A stretch of DNA of 64,000 nt from an uncultured Marinifilum sp. (lineage in GTDB: Bacteria > Bacteroidota > Bacteroidia > Bacteroidales > Marinifilaceae), in NCBI RefSeq assembly GCF_963677195.1, contig NZ_OY781918.1:2716923-2780922 (forward strand), given 5' to 3'. Position numbers and translations under genes: made by a program. Positions within the stretch are counted from its first letter, which is position 1. Every line of letters begins with the position of its first letter. Under the pieces are notes generated by a model. It did no database searches, was not told the DNA's origin, and was given only the letters and a program-made list of their open reading frames with translations. Of this stretch, positions 17,308 to 25,845 are shown piece after piece.

Positions 17308-18501
17308 TCATGTTTTTTTAAGTTTCTTTGCTTTTGATAGAGAAATTCGTTGTCCATTGTAAAAGGCAACAACAAAACAATCTTTAATTTTTTTTCTGAT
17401 TACTTTCTGAACTTCTATTATTTTCTGATAATTAGAGGTTGATCCTACAGTGTATTTATAAATATTGTTTACTTTTCGTTCCTTTACATTGGGTATGTTT
17501 TTAAAGACTTTTGATGTAAGTGGAATTTTTTTTGTTGATGATTTTAATTGAACACAGTATTCTAATACAGGCTTGTTTGTAATTGTTGATTTTTCTTTTG
17601 TTTTATTCGTAAGAGAATCTGGCGTTTCCTTTTTTGTATTTATTGTTCCCTCTTTAGAAAGCAGAACGCTCGATTGTTCTAATTTGTTTTTATAGTCTCT
17701 AAATGCTCTAAAAATAGCGCTGGCCAAATAATCCTGACCTTGTTTTGTTTTAAGATATTTTTCTTCGGTAGGATTAGATACAAATCCCACCTCAACTAAA
17801 ATAGAGGGCATGCTTACCTGTTTAAGTACCCAAAAACCAGCTTCTCGTACTCCTCGAGAATGTCGGCCAACTCTTGTTTTAAACTGATGCTCGGTTAGCT
17901 CTGCTAAGCTAATGCTTTTGTCTCTGTTTACTCCTTGCATCATATTAAATATAATATAAGAAGCTGGATTTTTAGGGTCGAATCCTTCATATTTTGTGCT
18001 GTAATCTTCCTCATATTCAATTACAGAATTTTCTTTCATTGCAACTTCGAGGTTTTCTTGTGTTTTATGTAATCCAAGAGTGTAGGTTTCTGTTCCTCTG
18101 ATTTTTGAGTTGTTATTGGCATTGGCATGTATTGAAATAAATAAATCAGCTTTGTACTGATTGGCAATTTCCGATCTTCTTTTCAGAGGAATAAATACAT
18201 CTGTTTTGCGTGTATAAATAACATCTACATCAGGAAAGTATTTTTCGATATATGTACCTAGTTTAAGTGATATATTTAGTACGATATCTTTTTCCTGGGA
18301 ACTTTTTCCTAAAGCACCTGGATCTTTTCCACCATGTCCGGCATCAATTACAACTGTTTTTAAACTGTAAGAATTATTTTGAGCAAAGCAAGTGCTCCCA
18401 AAAATTAATAAAGCGAATGTTAGGCATAAACCTATTGATGATCTATTAATTAGAGATTGTAGAGTTTTGTAAATAATAATGTTCATTAGAGAAATCTTCA
18501 T
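17308..18501 (-). CDS. N-acetylmuramoyl-L-alanine amidase with SPOR-like C-terminus
   Basis: A zinc amidase (Amidase_3) that cleaves the bond between N-acetylmuramate and L-alanine in peptidoglycan. The signal peptide ends in FGSTCFAQ. The catalytic domain contains VVIDAGHGGKDPGA (first zinc His), a KDIVLNISLKL helix with its preceding Glu, ISIHANAN (second His) and ILVEVGFVSN (catalytic Glu). After a Thr/Lys-rich linker (about residues 270-305) the C-terminal ~80 residues (YCVQLKSS, IYKYTVGSTSNY) match the end of the MCE protein and resemble SPOR, which would target septal glycan. The ATG at 18486 is an equally good start. It is divergent from lptD. Confidence 0.93.
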   Translation of the reverse strand: MKISLMNIIIYKTLQSLINRSSIGLCLTFALLIFGSTCFAQNNSYSLKTVVIDAGHGGKDPGALGKSSQEKDIVLNISLKLGTYIEKYFPDVDVIYTRKTDVFIPLKRRSEIANQYKADLFISIHANANNNSKIRGTETYTLGLHKTQENLEVAMKENSVIEYEEDYSTKYEGFDPKNPASYIIFNMMQGVNRDKSISLAELTEHQFKTRVGRHSRGVREAGFWVLKQVSMPSILVEVGFVSNPTEEKYLKTKQGQDYLASAIFRAFRDYKNKLEQSSVLLSKEGTINTKKETPDSLTNKTKEKSTITNKPVLEYCVQLKSSTKKIPLTSKVFKNIPNVKERKVNNIYKYTVGSTSNYQKIIEVQKVIRKKIKDCFVVAFYNGQRISLSKAKKLKKT

Positions 18502-18562
18502 AAAAGAACTTAAAAAATGTTTTGAAGTACGTTTCGATTAGGGAATATAGTACTTTTATTTG

Positions 18563-18570
18563 TATTTTTG
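18563..18570 (+). promoter_or_regulatory. Possible -7 box for lptD
   Basis: TATTTTTG matches TAnnTTTG about 77 bp before the lptD start in the divergent gap. No good -33 element accompanies it. Confidence 0.35.
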
Positions 18571-18646
18571 GCGTCTTAAGGCTGAACTGCAATAAATGTA
18601 CCGTAATCAGCTAAACAATATCTTTTACAAAAATAACAGATAAAAA

Positions 18647-21274
18647 TTGCAATTGAAATTACTACAAAAGGTTTTTATTCTTTTCGTTGGAGCAATTATT
18701 CCATTGAACATATTTGCTTTTGAGAATAATAACCATAACTCTACCGGCAAATTAATAAGGAATTTTAATTTTGTGTCTTCCGATACTTTGAAGGCAAATA
18801 AGCTTGTGTTGCAGACCGATAGTATAGAGCTGGCTAAAACAGATTCTTTACAGTCAGATTCTACAGCTAAGAAAAAGCCATTGTTCGAAACAAAAGTTGA
18901 GTACAATTGCGACGACACAATTATTTTTTCCTTAACAGGTCAAAGTGTGTTTTTAACAAAAAATGCATTTGTAAAATATGGAGAAACCGAATTAAAGGCA
19001 TATTATATTGAGCTTGATCTTGAAAAAAAGGAAGCTTATGCTTACGGTATACAAGATACTACTGGCAAGTATATTTTTACACCCGAGTTTAAGGATGGAT
19101 CGGAAGAGTTTAATTGTAAGGAGTTAAAATATAATTTCGATACCGGTAAAGGTTTGGTAAACGAAGTTATAACCGAACAGGAAGGTGGATATGTACATTC
19201 CGAAATCACAAAGAAAATTGATGATAAAACCTTTTACCTGCGCAATGGAAAATATACCACTTGCGATCATGAACATCCTCATTACTATGTTAGAATGACT
19301 AAGGCAAAAATGATTAAGGATGATAAAATTATTTCAGGGCCTTTACATTTAGTTATAGAAGATGTGCCTTTGCCTTTGGGTTTGCCTTTTGCTATGTTTC
19401 CTTTTACTTCTTCGTATTCGTCGGGTATTATAATGCCTAGTTACGGAGAAGAAGAAAATAGGGGTTTTAACCTACGTGGTGGAGGTTATTACTGGGCAAT
19501 TAATGATTATGTGGATTTGGCTATAAAAGGTGATATTTTCTCTAATGGTTCGTGGGGTACTTATCTCGAATCAAAATACAAAACAAGGTACAGATATAGT
19601 GGTACTTTGTCAACCGAATATCACTTTAATAAGTATGGTGATAAAGGACTTGATGATTATTATGAGACTACCGATTTTGCAATTCGATGGAATCATTCTC
19701 AGGATTCTAAAGCAAATCCATACAGAACTTTTTCTGCCTCGGTAAATGTGTCTACTTCTAATAATGATAGAAACAATTCAACATCTATTCAGGAGATTAC
19801 AAATAATCAGAAACAGTCGAGTATCTCATATAGTAAAAAATGGGCCGATAGTCCGTTTAGTTTAAATGCGAGTTTGCGTCATTCACAAAATAGTAGAGAT
19901 ACAACAATTGCTCTTACTTTACCAAGTATGTCTTTAAGTATGACACAGATTTATCCTTTTAGAGCAAAAGGGAAAAGTACAAATTTACGCTGGTACGATA
20001 AGGTAGGAATTAGTTATTCTTCTAAACTGGAGAATAGAATTAACACAAAAGAGAGTGAGTTAATGAGTTCTTCTATTCAGAAAGACTGGACAAATGGTTA
20101 TCAACATAGTATTCCAATAACAACAAATTTTAAGTTAACAAAAGATTTAACTTTATCGCCAACATTAAATTATCAGGGTGTTCTTTACTCAAAATCAATT
20201 AGAAAAACCTGGGATCCTGATGCCGATGGAGGTGACGGAGATGTACAGGTTGATACAATTCAAGGATTTAAGTATGCACATAACTATTCAACAAGTGCGT
20301 CTTTATCTTTAAGCCCTAAGATTTACGGGATGTATACTTTTAAGGAAGATTCTAAAATTGCTGCAATTCGCCATGTAATGACTCCTTCGGTAAGTATTAG
20401 TTATACTCCCGAAATTGGAATTCCCAGAAGCAAATATTACAAAACCTACTATAATGAGAATACCGAAACAGAAGTTGAATATTCAATATTTGAAGGGGCT
20501 TTATATGGAACACCTTCAGGGGCTCAAGAGTCGGGTAGTGTTAGTTTTAGTTTAGATAATAATATTGAGGCGAAACTGCGAACTGCTAATGATACAACTG
20601 GCTTGGAAGATATGAAAAAAGTAAAGATTTTGGAGAGTTTAAAATTCTCTACTTCTTATAATATGTTTGCCGATTCCTTAAATTGGTCTACAATTCGCAT
20701 GACTGGTAGAACTTCGCTTTTTAATAAAAAACTCGATTTAAATTTTAATGGATCGATAGATCCATATAAAATAAATGAATATAATCAGAAAATTAATAAA
20801 TTTGGACCTCGCTTAACAAACGCTTCTATCGATTTGGGCTTTAGTTTATCTTCAAAAGATTTAAATCCTAATACAAAAGGAAAAGGAGACGATGAGGAAA
20901 AGGAGCCAGCAAAATGGAGAGATCCTCGTTATGTCGATTTTGATATTCCTTGGTCTTTTTCAATTGATTATGGCTGGACTTATTCTAAACCAACATCTAC
21001 CAAAACTATTAATCAAAATTTAGGACTTACTGGCCAGATTACTCTAACACCAAAATGGGCAGTTAGTTTTTCAACAGGATATGATTTTACAGATAAAGAA
21101 GTAACAGCAACACAATTTACAATTACTCGTGATTTGCATTGTTGGGAAATGCGATTTAATACCATTCCATTTGGAACCTATCAGTCGTATAATTTCATGA
21201 TTAATGTGAAATCGTCGATATTACAGGATTTGAAATATGAAAAGAAACAATCTTGGCAAGATGTACAATTTTAG
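18647..21274 (+). CDS. lptD: LptD-like LPS-assembly outer-membrane protein
   Basis: It would insert lipopolysaccharide into the outer leaflet. The signal peptide (VFILFVGAIIPLNIFAF) is followed by an OstA/LptA-like beta-jellyroll (about residues 80-230: LTKNAFVKYGETELKAYYIEL and a TCDHEHPHYYVR segment). A large barrel follows, containing VPLPLGLPFAMFPF, typical of Bacteroidota LptD. At 875 aa the length is as expected. There is no ATG: a stop lies two codons upstream of TTG 18647, so translation must begin at TTG 18647 or TTG 18653, both giving a complete signal peptide. The proximity to the amidase/MCE pair and ridA fits what I remember of gene order in the phylum. Confidence 0.88.
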   Translation: MQLKLLQKVFILFVGAIIPLNIFAFENNNHNSTGKLIRNFNFVSSDTLKANKLVLQTDSIELAKTDSLQSDSTAKKKPLFETKVEYNCDDTIIFSLTGQSVFLTKNAFVKYGETELKAYYIELDLEKKEAYAYGIQDTTGKYIFTPEFKDGSEEFNCKELKYNFDTGKGLVNEVITEQEGGYVHSEITKKIDDKTFYLRNGKYTTCDHEHPHYYVRMTKAKMIKDDKIISGPLHLVIEDVPLPLGLPFAMFPFTSSYSSGIIMPSYGEEENRGFNLRGGGYYWAINDYVDLAIKGDIFSNGSWGTYLESKYKTRYRYSGTLSTEYHFNKYGDKGLDDYYETTDFAIRWNHSQDSKANPYRTFSASVNVSTSNNDRNNSTSIQEITNNQKQSSISYSKKWADSPFSLNASLRHSQNSRDTTIALTLPSMSLSMTQIYPFRAKGKSTNLRWYDKVGISYSSKLENRINTKESELMSSSIQKDWTNGYQHSIPITTNFKLTKDLTLSPTLNYQGVLYSKSIRKTWDPDADGGDGDVQVDTIQGFKYAHNYSTSASLSLSPKIYGMYTFKEDSKIAAIRHVMTPSVSISYTPEIGIPRSKYYKTYYNENTETEVEYSIFEGALYGTPSGAQESGSVSFSLDNNIEAKLRTANDTTGLEDMKKVKILESLKFSTSYNMFADSLNWSTIRMTGRTSLFNKKLDLNFNGSIDPYKINEYNQKINKFGPRLTNASIDLGFSLSSKDLNPNTKGKGDDEEKEPAKWRDPRYVDFDIPWSFSIDYGWTYSKPTSTKTINQNLGLTGQITLTPKWAVSFSTGYDFTDKEVTATQFTITRDLHCWEMRFNTIPFGTYQSYNFMINVKSSILQDLKYEKKQSWQDVQF

Positions 21275-21312
21275 TCGATTGCGTTAGAACAACATGGATT
21301 TAATAATATTTT

Positions 21313-21334
21313 AAGGGGCGATTGGCCCCTTTTT
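21313..21334 (+). terminator. Intrinsic terminator after lptD
   Basis: GGGGC and GCCCC pair around GATTG, extended by AA/TT, and are followed by a run of T. It lies 38 bp after the lptD stop, between convergent genes. Confidence 0.8.
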
Positions 21335-21345
21335 ATTGTAATAAA

Positions 21346-21912
21346 TTAAGAGGTTATCCAGTTTTTTAAAATTTCTTTTCCGTAGGGAGTCATAATCGAT
21401 TCGGGATGGAACTGAAGTCCGCAAACATCAAAAGTATTGTGGCGCAGAGCCATAATTAGCTTACTCTCATCGGTGGCTGTAATTTTTAGGCATGAAGGAA
21501 AATTCTTGTGTGAAACGGCCCATGAATGGTATCTGCCCGATTCGAATGAGTCGGGAATACCAGAAAAAAGATCTTCATTTTTATCTGTTACGAATGTTGC
21601 TTTTGGAATGCCGTGAATAATTTCTTTTAAATTTATTATTTTGCCACCATAATATTCGGCAATGCATTGCATGCCTAAACATACTCCAAGAATAGCTTTT
21701 TGTTTAGCATATTTATCTAGAATTTTATTCATAGTTTTTGTTTCCGAAGGTAATCCCGGACCCGGAGAGAAAATAATTTTGTCACAAGTCTTTAGTTCTT
21801 GCCAATCTATTTTATTATTGCGCATTGTAATTACCTGGGAGCAAAACTGTTCAACAATATGAACCAAATTGTAGGTAAAGGAATCGTAATTGTCTATAAT
21901 CGCTATTCTCAT
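21346..21912 (-). CDS. pabA: Aminodeoxychorismate/anthranilate synthase glutamine amidotransferase subunit
   Basis: A class I glutamine amidotransferase. It supplies ammonia from glutamine to a chorismate-using partner, for folate (PabA) or tryptophan (TrpG). It starts MRIAIIDNYDSFTYNLV. The oxyanion segment FSPGPGLP is at about 50, the nucleophile elbow GVCLGMQCIAEYYGG has Cys79, and the His/Glu pair is in LQFHPESIMTPYG. At 188 aa it is a stand-alone subunit. No pabB or trp genes lie beside it, which favours PabA or an amphibolic subunit, but sequence alone does not decide this. Confidence 0.9.
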   Translation of the reverse strand: MRIAIIDNYDSFTYNLVHIVEQFCSQVITMRNNKIDWQELKTCDKIIFSPGPGLPSETKTMNKILDKYAKQKAILGVCLGMQCIAEYYGGKIINLKEIIHGIPKATFVTDKNEDLFSGIPDSFESGRYHSWAVSHKNFPSCLKITATDESKLIMALRHNTFDVCGLQFHPESIMTPYGKEILKNWITS

Positions 21913-21983
21913 TAAAGTTTTTTTATCTTAACTTAGAAGCCGCAAAATAAACGATTTTTTACAAATACTAATTATTATCAGAA

Positions 21984-22361
21984 ATGAAAAAGTGTATTAA
22001 TTCAGAAAAAGCACCTAAGGCCATAGGTCCATATAGTCAGGCTGTAGAAGCAAACGGAACATTGTATATCTCAGGTCAGCTTCCTGTTGATGTTGCTACA
22101 GGAAAATTTGTTGAAGGTGGTATTAAGGAGCAAACCGAGCAGGTTATGAAAAATATTGGCTACATATTGGAAGAGGCTGGTTATAGTTATAAAGATGTAG
22201 TAAAATCGACTTGCTTGTTAAGTGATATTTCAAATTTTGTTGCTATGAACGAGGTTTATGCCGAGTATTATAAAGAAGATTGTCCTGCACGAGCAGCTTT
22301 TGCAGTTAAGGATTTGCCTCTTGGTGCTTTGGTTGAAATTGAAACTATTGCAGTAAAATAA
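21984..22361 (+). CDS. ridA: RidA-family 2-iminobutanoate/2-iminopropanoate deaminase
   Basis: It hydrolyses reactive enamine/imine intermediates from PLP enzymes. The family pattern is complete: APKAIGPYSQAVEANGTLYISGQLPVD, the EQTEQVMKNI helix, and CPARAAFAVKDLPLGALVEIE with the substrate-binding Arg and the conserved late Glu. At 125 aa it has family length. It is divergent from the pabA-type gene with a 71-bp gap, and has its own terminator. Confidence 0.95.
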   Translation: MKKCINSEKAPKAIGPYSQAVEANGTLYISGQLPVDVATGKFVEGGIKEQTEQVMKNIGYILEEAGYSYKDVVKSTCLLSDISNFVAMNEVYAEYYKEDCPARAAFAVKDLPLGALVEIETIAVK

Positions 22362-22383
22362 GATTTTTAATTGTTATGGAATA

Positions 22384-22411
22384 AAGGTCACCAATTTTGG
22401 TGGCCTTTTGT
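22384..22411 (+). terminator. Intrinsic terminator after ridA
   Basis: GGTCACC pairs with GGTGGCC (one G-U) around a short AATTTT loop, followed by TTTTG. It begins 22 bp after the ridA stop. Confidence 0.75.
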
Positions 22412-22982
22412 TGTTTAATTTATTGATTGGATGCAAGCTTGATATAAACTTTTTATAAATACTTGTTAGTTTTTTGTAAGAAAATAAAATTGAGATTAAT
22501 GTATGCAGAATAATTGCAAAAACAAGTAGAGCATAATTACCTGAATAGATAGAAAGTAAATTTACAGGAAAATAACTGAATTTTAATTTATCTATTTATT
22601 GTTAACTTTATAATGAAAGTTATTGTATATATAGATAAGATTATAAACGAAAAAAAATGACTTATTAATTTAATTATTATGAGTCAAATAAAATAAATTA
22701 TTTGCACATAATAAAATAAAAATGTAGTTTCAAATTATAGTTTGTATTTTTTAAAATTATAGAATTAAGTAAATAACAATAAAGAAGCTCTGAGAATTAT
22801 TCTTTCATGGTTGATTGAGTAAGACTCTAAACCCCGAATTTATTAAATTCGGGGTTTAAAATTTTTAATCATTAAGCTATTTTATATTTTAAAAATATTT
22901 TTGAGGATTATTTTTAAAATTGCAAGTTGTAAGTTGTTTATTTTGTGTGGTTAATGTGTTTTTGGTAATTGTGAAAAACAAA
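22412..22982. other. 571-bp intergenic region, very AT-rich
   Basis: No open frame of coding character is visible. The only strong structure is the hairpin at 22828-22858. The remainder is near-homopolymeric AT sequence between two convergent genes. A small RNA ending at that hairpin cannot be excluded, but I see no promoter for one. Confidence 0.6.
22828..22858. terminator. Perfect 15-bp terminator hairpin
   Basis: TAAACCCCGAATTTA and TAAATTCGGGGTTTA are perfect reverse complements separated by one base, with AT-rich flanks. Symmetry allows use on either strand. On the minus strand it would follow the LolA-like gene by about 125 bp. Confidence 0.8.
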
Positions 22983-24170
22983 TTAGTTTGTTTTTCGTGT
23001 ATATGTAAATTTTGTATTCGGACTCCAAGTATTTCCTTCGTTGTTTGATATTTTACTTTCTACAGTAAATTTATCGGAGTTAATTTTAGTATAAATAAAT
23101 TGTTTGCATATTTTATTCTCCTTTTCCTTTTTATCGAAATAAATATTAGTATCCTCAATTATTAATGTGTTATCAATAAGTTTTCCTTGAAAAATATCTA
23201 TAGAGGAGGAGAAATCGTTAAAGTAGGTAACTCGAAAGTTTTTATGTTTGGGGTTATAGCTGTAGTTAATGTTAAGTGAGTAAGGAAAGTAGTTTTCATA
23301 ACTTATTTTTTCAGATAAGAGATTCGTATTCGAATAATAAATAGTAGATTCACTACTTCCAGCTGATTGATATTTTCCTATTCTATCCACAAACTCTAAT
23401 TTTACATTCCATTTTCCAGCCATAAAATTAAGTTTTGATATTTCCTTCCTTTTTGGCATTTCTAATAGCTTGGTATCAAATTCAGGGTTAATAATTACAT
23501 TTTCAATTTGTATAATCCTATCCCGTTGTCCAAATGTTCTTTCTATAAAAAACGGTATTGTTAATCCTTCAATATTTCTAAAGTCATCGAAATATTTTTC
23601 TGCAGGCATGGCTACTGCAAAATCAACCCATTCGGTATCGCATTTATATTCCAGATAAGTTTTGGTGTTGAGATACCATTTTTCCGATTTCCCATTCTTT
23701 CTTGTTAAATTTAAAACAAACATATTGCTACCATCCAGCTTTTGTACTCCTAAATATTCTACTTTATGTCCTTTTTCTTTGTACTTGTAAAAAGGGGTGA
23801 AGAATTCGCATTTTTGCAGAAATACATTGGTTTCTCCAGAATTAATCTTACGTGCATATTCGATTTCCTGCCAGGGATCTATGGTCCAACCAAATTTTCC
23901 GTTATAAGCTTCGCTTATATGTCGTTCTCCCAGATATAAGCTAGAATAAAAAGCTCCCGATTTTGTTTTGTAAGTAGTAAATTCTTTTTCTGTGCTAAAG
24001 GCAGTGAATTTTCCTGTTGTTTTAAGAACTTTAACCTGTTCCCATTTATCAGTTCCTCCATGTGCTTTAATGTGCTTGGAGATTATTTCATCGACCGATT
24101 GAGCAAATAATATCGATGGTGCCAATAGTAAGTTTAGTAGGGTAAATATTATAAGTTTATTGAGTTTCAT
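22983..24170 (-). CDS. Secreted LolA-like protein with C-terminal DUF1579-like domain
   Basis: The signal peptide (LLNLLLAPSILFAQ) is followed by a region of about 220 residues resembling outer-membrane lipoprotein-sorting (LolA-like) beta-folds: IISKHIKAHGGTDKWEQVKVLKT, MFVLNLTRKNGKSEKWYLN, EYKCDTEW. The C-terminal ~150 residues begin LNFMAGKWNVKLEF, a signature I associate with DUF1579 lipocalin-like domains. The ligand is unknown. The start at 24170 (MKLNKLIIFT) is preferred to 24188. It lies 42 bp downstream of the beta-propeller gene and is probably co-transcribed with it. Confidence 0.75.
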   Translation of the reverse strand: MKLNKLIIFTLLNLLLAPSILFAQSVDEIISKHIKAHGGTDKWEQVKVLKTTGKFTAFSTEKEFTTYKTKSGAFYSSLYLGERHISEAYNGKFGWTIDPWQEIEYARKINSGETNVFLQKCEFFTPFYKYKEKGHKVEYLGVQKLDGSNMFVLNLTRKNGKSEKWYLNTKTYLEYKCDTEWVDFAVAMPAEKYFDDFRNIEGLTIPFFIERTFGQRDRIIQIENVIINPEFDTKLLEMPKRKEISKLNFMAGKWNVKLEFVDRIGKYQSAGSSESTIYYSNTNLLSEKISYENYFPYSLNINYSYNPKHKNFRVTYFNDFSSSIDIFQGKLIDNTLIIEDTNIYFDKKEKENKICKQFIYTKINSDKFTVESKISNNEGNTWSPNTKFTYTRKTN

Positions 24171-24212
24171 AATGTTTATTTTTGTCATTCCTATTATAAA
24201 CTTGTTAGATTT

Positions 24213-25439
24213 TTATTTTAGTTGGTAACAAGCCATTTCAGTAAGGTTTCTTAAATAAATTTTTCCATTAGCATAAGATGGCGCAGTCCAAGATTTTCCA
24301 TTTAAGGCTTGAATGCTACCAAGTTCGACATAGGCTTCGGGACTAGCTTTTACCTGGATTAATTTTCCCTTATCGGATAACACCATAAGCTGTTTTCCAA
24401 TTCTAATTAGGCTACCTTTTCCATAGCCTCTTTTAACCCATTTTTTCTCCCCGTTTGTAACAGAAATACATTGTAGAGCAGCAACATGAAATCCATAAAT
24501 ATGACCATTGTAATAAACAGATGAACTAAAGTCGTTTTTCATGCTTGAACCTTTTGTAACTAATTTTGACTTGTTGTTTTTATCTATTTCAATTACAATA
24601 AAACTTGGAGATTGAACTGCAGATAGAAAAATTTTGTTGTCGCCAATCTTAACAGGCATACCTGTTGGATTCCTTAAGGGGGAATTAAAAGTCCAGATTG
24701 TATCTCCATGGGTATTTAACGAGTAAATTGTTTTCCCGTTGGCAAAAATAATATTCTTTTGTCCATTAATTTCTGTTAGTAGAGGGGAGTTGTAGCTAGC
24801 AGCTCCATTACCATTATTCCAAATCTCTTCTCCTGTTGTTTTATCGAAGGCCATAAAAGCTCTCGATTTGTTTCCTCCAACCTCAACTATCACATTGTTG
24901 TTAATTATTATTGGAGATGTACTATATCCCCAACGAGGAGATTTGCTTTTGTATTTATCTATGAAATCAATTTGCCATAAGGTTTTTCCATCCTTTTTTG
25001 AGCTAGCTGTTAATTTTCCATAACTGCTTAAACTGTAAATCATATCATTATCAACTGTAGGCGTTGATCTGGGGCCATCTCCAAAATCGTTAAAAAAAAT
25101 TGAATCGATTTTAGTTTTCCATATTTTTTTGCCAGTTTCAGCATTATATGCTGCAACAAATTCAGAACCTGTTATGCTGTCTTTTTTTTCACTAGTCATT
25201 GTGTAAATTTTATCTGAGCAGATGGTAATTTCCGAGAAAGCATTACCTATATTTTTTTTCCACAGAAGCTTGGGTGTTTTTTCTGAGAAGGATTGAATTT
25301 CAATGTTTTCGACAGTTCCGTTTCTTTGTGCTCCTCTAAATTGATTCCACTGTTCAGACTTAATTTGTGCTTTTAAAAAAGGCAATTGCAATAGCATAAA
25401 TAGAGCAAGCGAAATTATTTTTAATTTGTGATTTTTCAT
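24213..25439 (-). CDS. Secreted PQQ-like beta-propeller protein
   Basis: A signal peptide (ALFMLLQLPFLKAQ) and then repeated blade motifs of the PQQ/BamB type: TGKKIWKTKI, DGKTLWQIDF, TGEEIWNNGNG, HGDTIWTFNS and GEKKWVKRGYG. At 408 aa it would make a seven- to eight-bladed propeller. No heme or dehydrogenase catalytic residues are visible, so a scaffold or binding role is more likely than an enzyme. It is the first gene of a probable two-gene unit with the LolA-like gene. Confidence 0.82.
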   Translation of the reverse strand: MKNHKLKIISLALFMLLQLPFLKAQIKSEQWNQFRGAQRNGTVENIEIQSFSEKTPKLLWKKNIGNAFSEITICSDKIYTMTSEKKDSITGSEFVAAYNAETGKKIWKTKIDSIFFNDFGDGPRSTPTVDNDMIYSLSSYGKLTASSKKDGKTLWQIDFIDKYKSKSPRWGYSTSPIIINNNVIVEVGGNKSRAFMAFDKTTGEEIWNNGNGAASYNSPLLTEINGQKNIIFANGKTIYSLNTHGDTIWTFNSPLRNPTGMPVKIGDNKIFLSAVQSPSFIVIEIDKNNKSKLVTKGSSMKNDFSSSVYYNGHIYGFHVAALQCISVTNGEKKWVKRGYGKGSLIRIGKQLMVLSDKGKLIQVKASPEAYVELGSIQALNGKSWTAPSYANGKIYLRNLTEMACYQLK

Positions 25440-25795
25440 TTACTAATTAGTTTATGTATTAGATTATTTGGTTTAGGGCATTAAAATAATAGATAAAAAT
25501 TTGTCTTTCAAATAATTGAATGATCTGTATTTTATAAGAATATAGAATTTATTAAATGAAATTTTAGAATCAAATATTAAGCCGAATGATAGAAGTTTCA
25601 AGTTATTAATGCTTTAATATTTAAAGCTTGTTTATCTATTAAGCAGATGTGTTCGTTAATGAACGCCAATTGTCCGTATTTAAATAGTATACAAGGGCTT
25701 ATTTAAACAAATTATGAATAAAACTAATGTGTTCCCAAACAGTATTTTCAATCAATTTATAAGAACATAAATTCTGAAATTTGTGCATTGTTGCT

Positions 25796-25818
25796 ATTTG
25801 TGCAAATGTGTATTTGCA
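25796..25818 (+). promoter_or_regulatory. Overlapping dyads, candidate operator upstream of the hydrogenase-like operon
   Basis: TGCAAATGTGTATTTGCA at 25801-25818 is a perfect 7-bp inverted repeat with a GTGT spacer. ATTTGTGCAAAT at 25796-25807 is a second, overlapping 5-bp dyad sharing the same half-site. They end 27 bp before the ATG. No TAnnTTTG box is obvious in the 25440-25845 gap, which is otherwise an AT-rich spacer apart from a weak dyad (GTTCGTTAATGAAC, 25651-25664). Confidence 0.5.
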
Positions 25819-25845
25819 AGAAATATTATAAAATATTAGGAAAAC

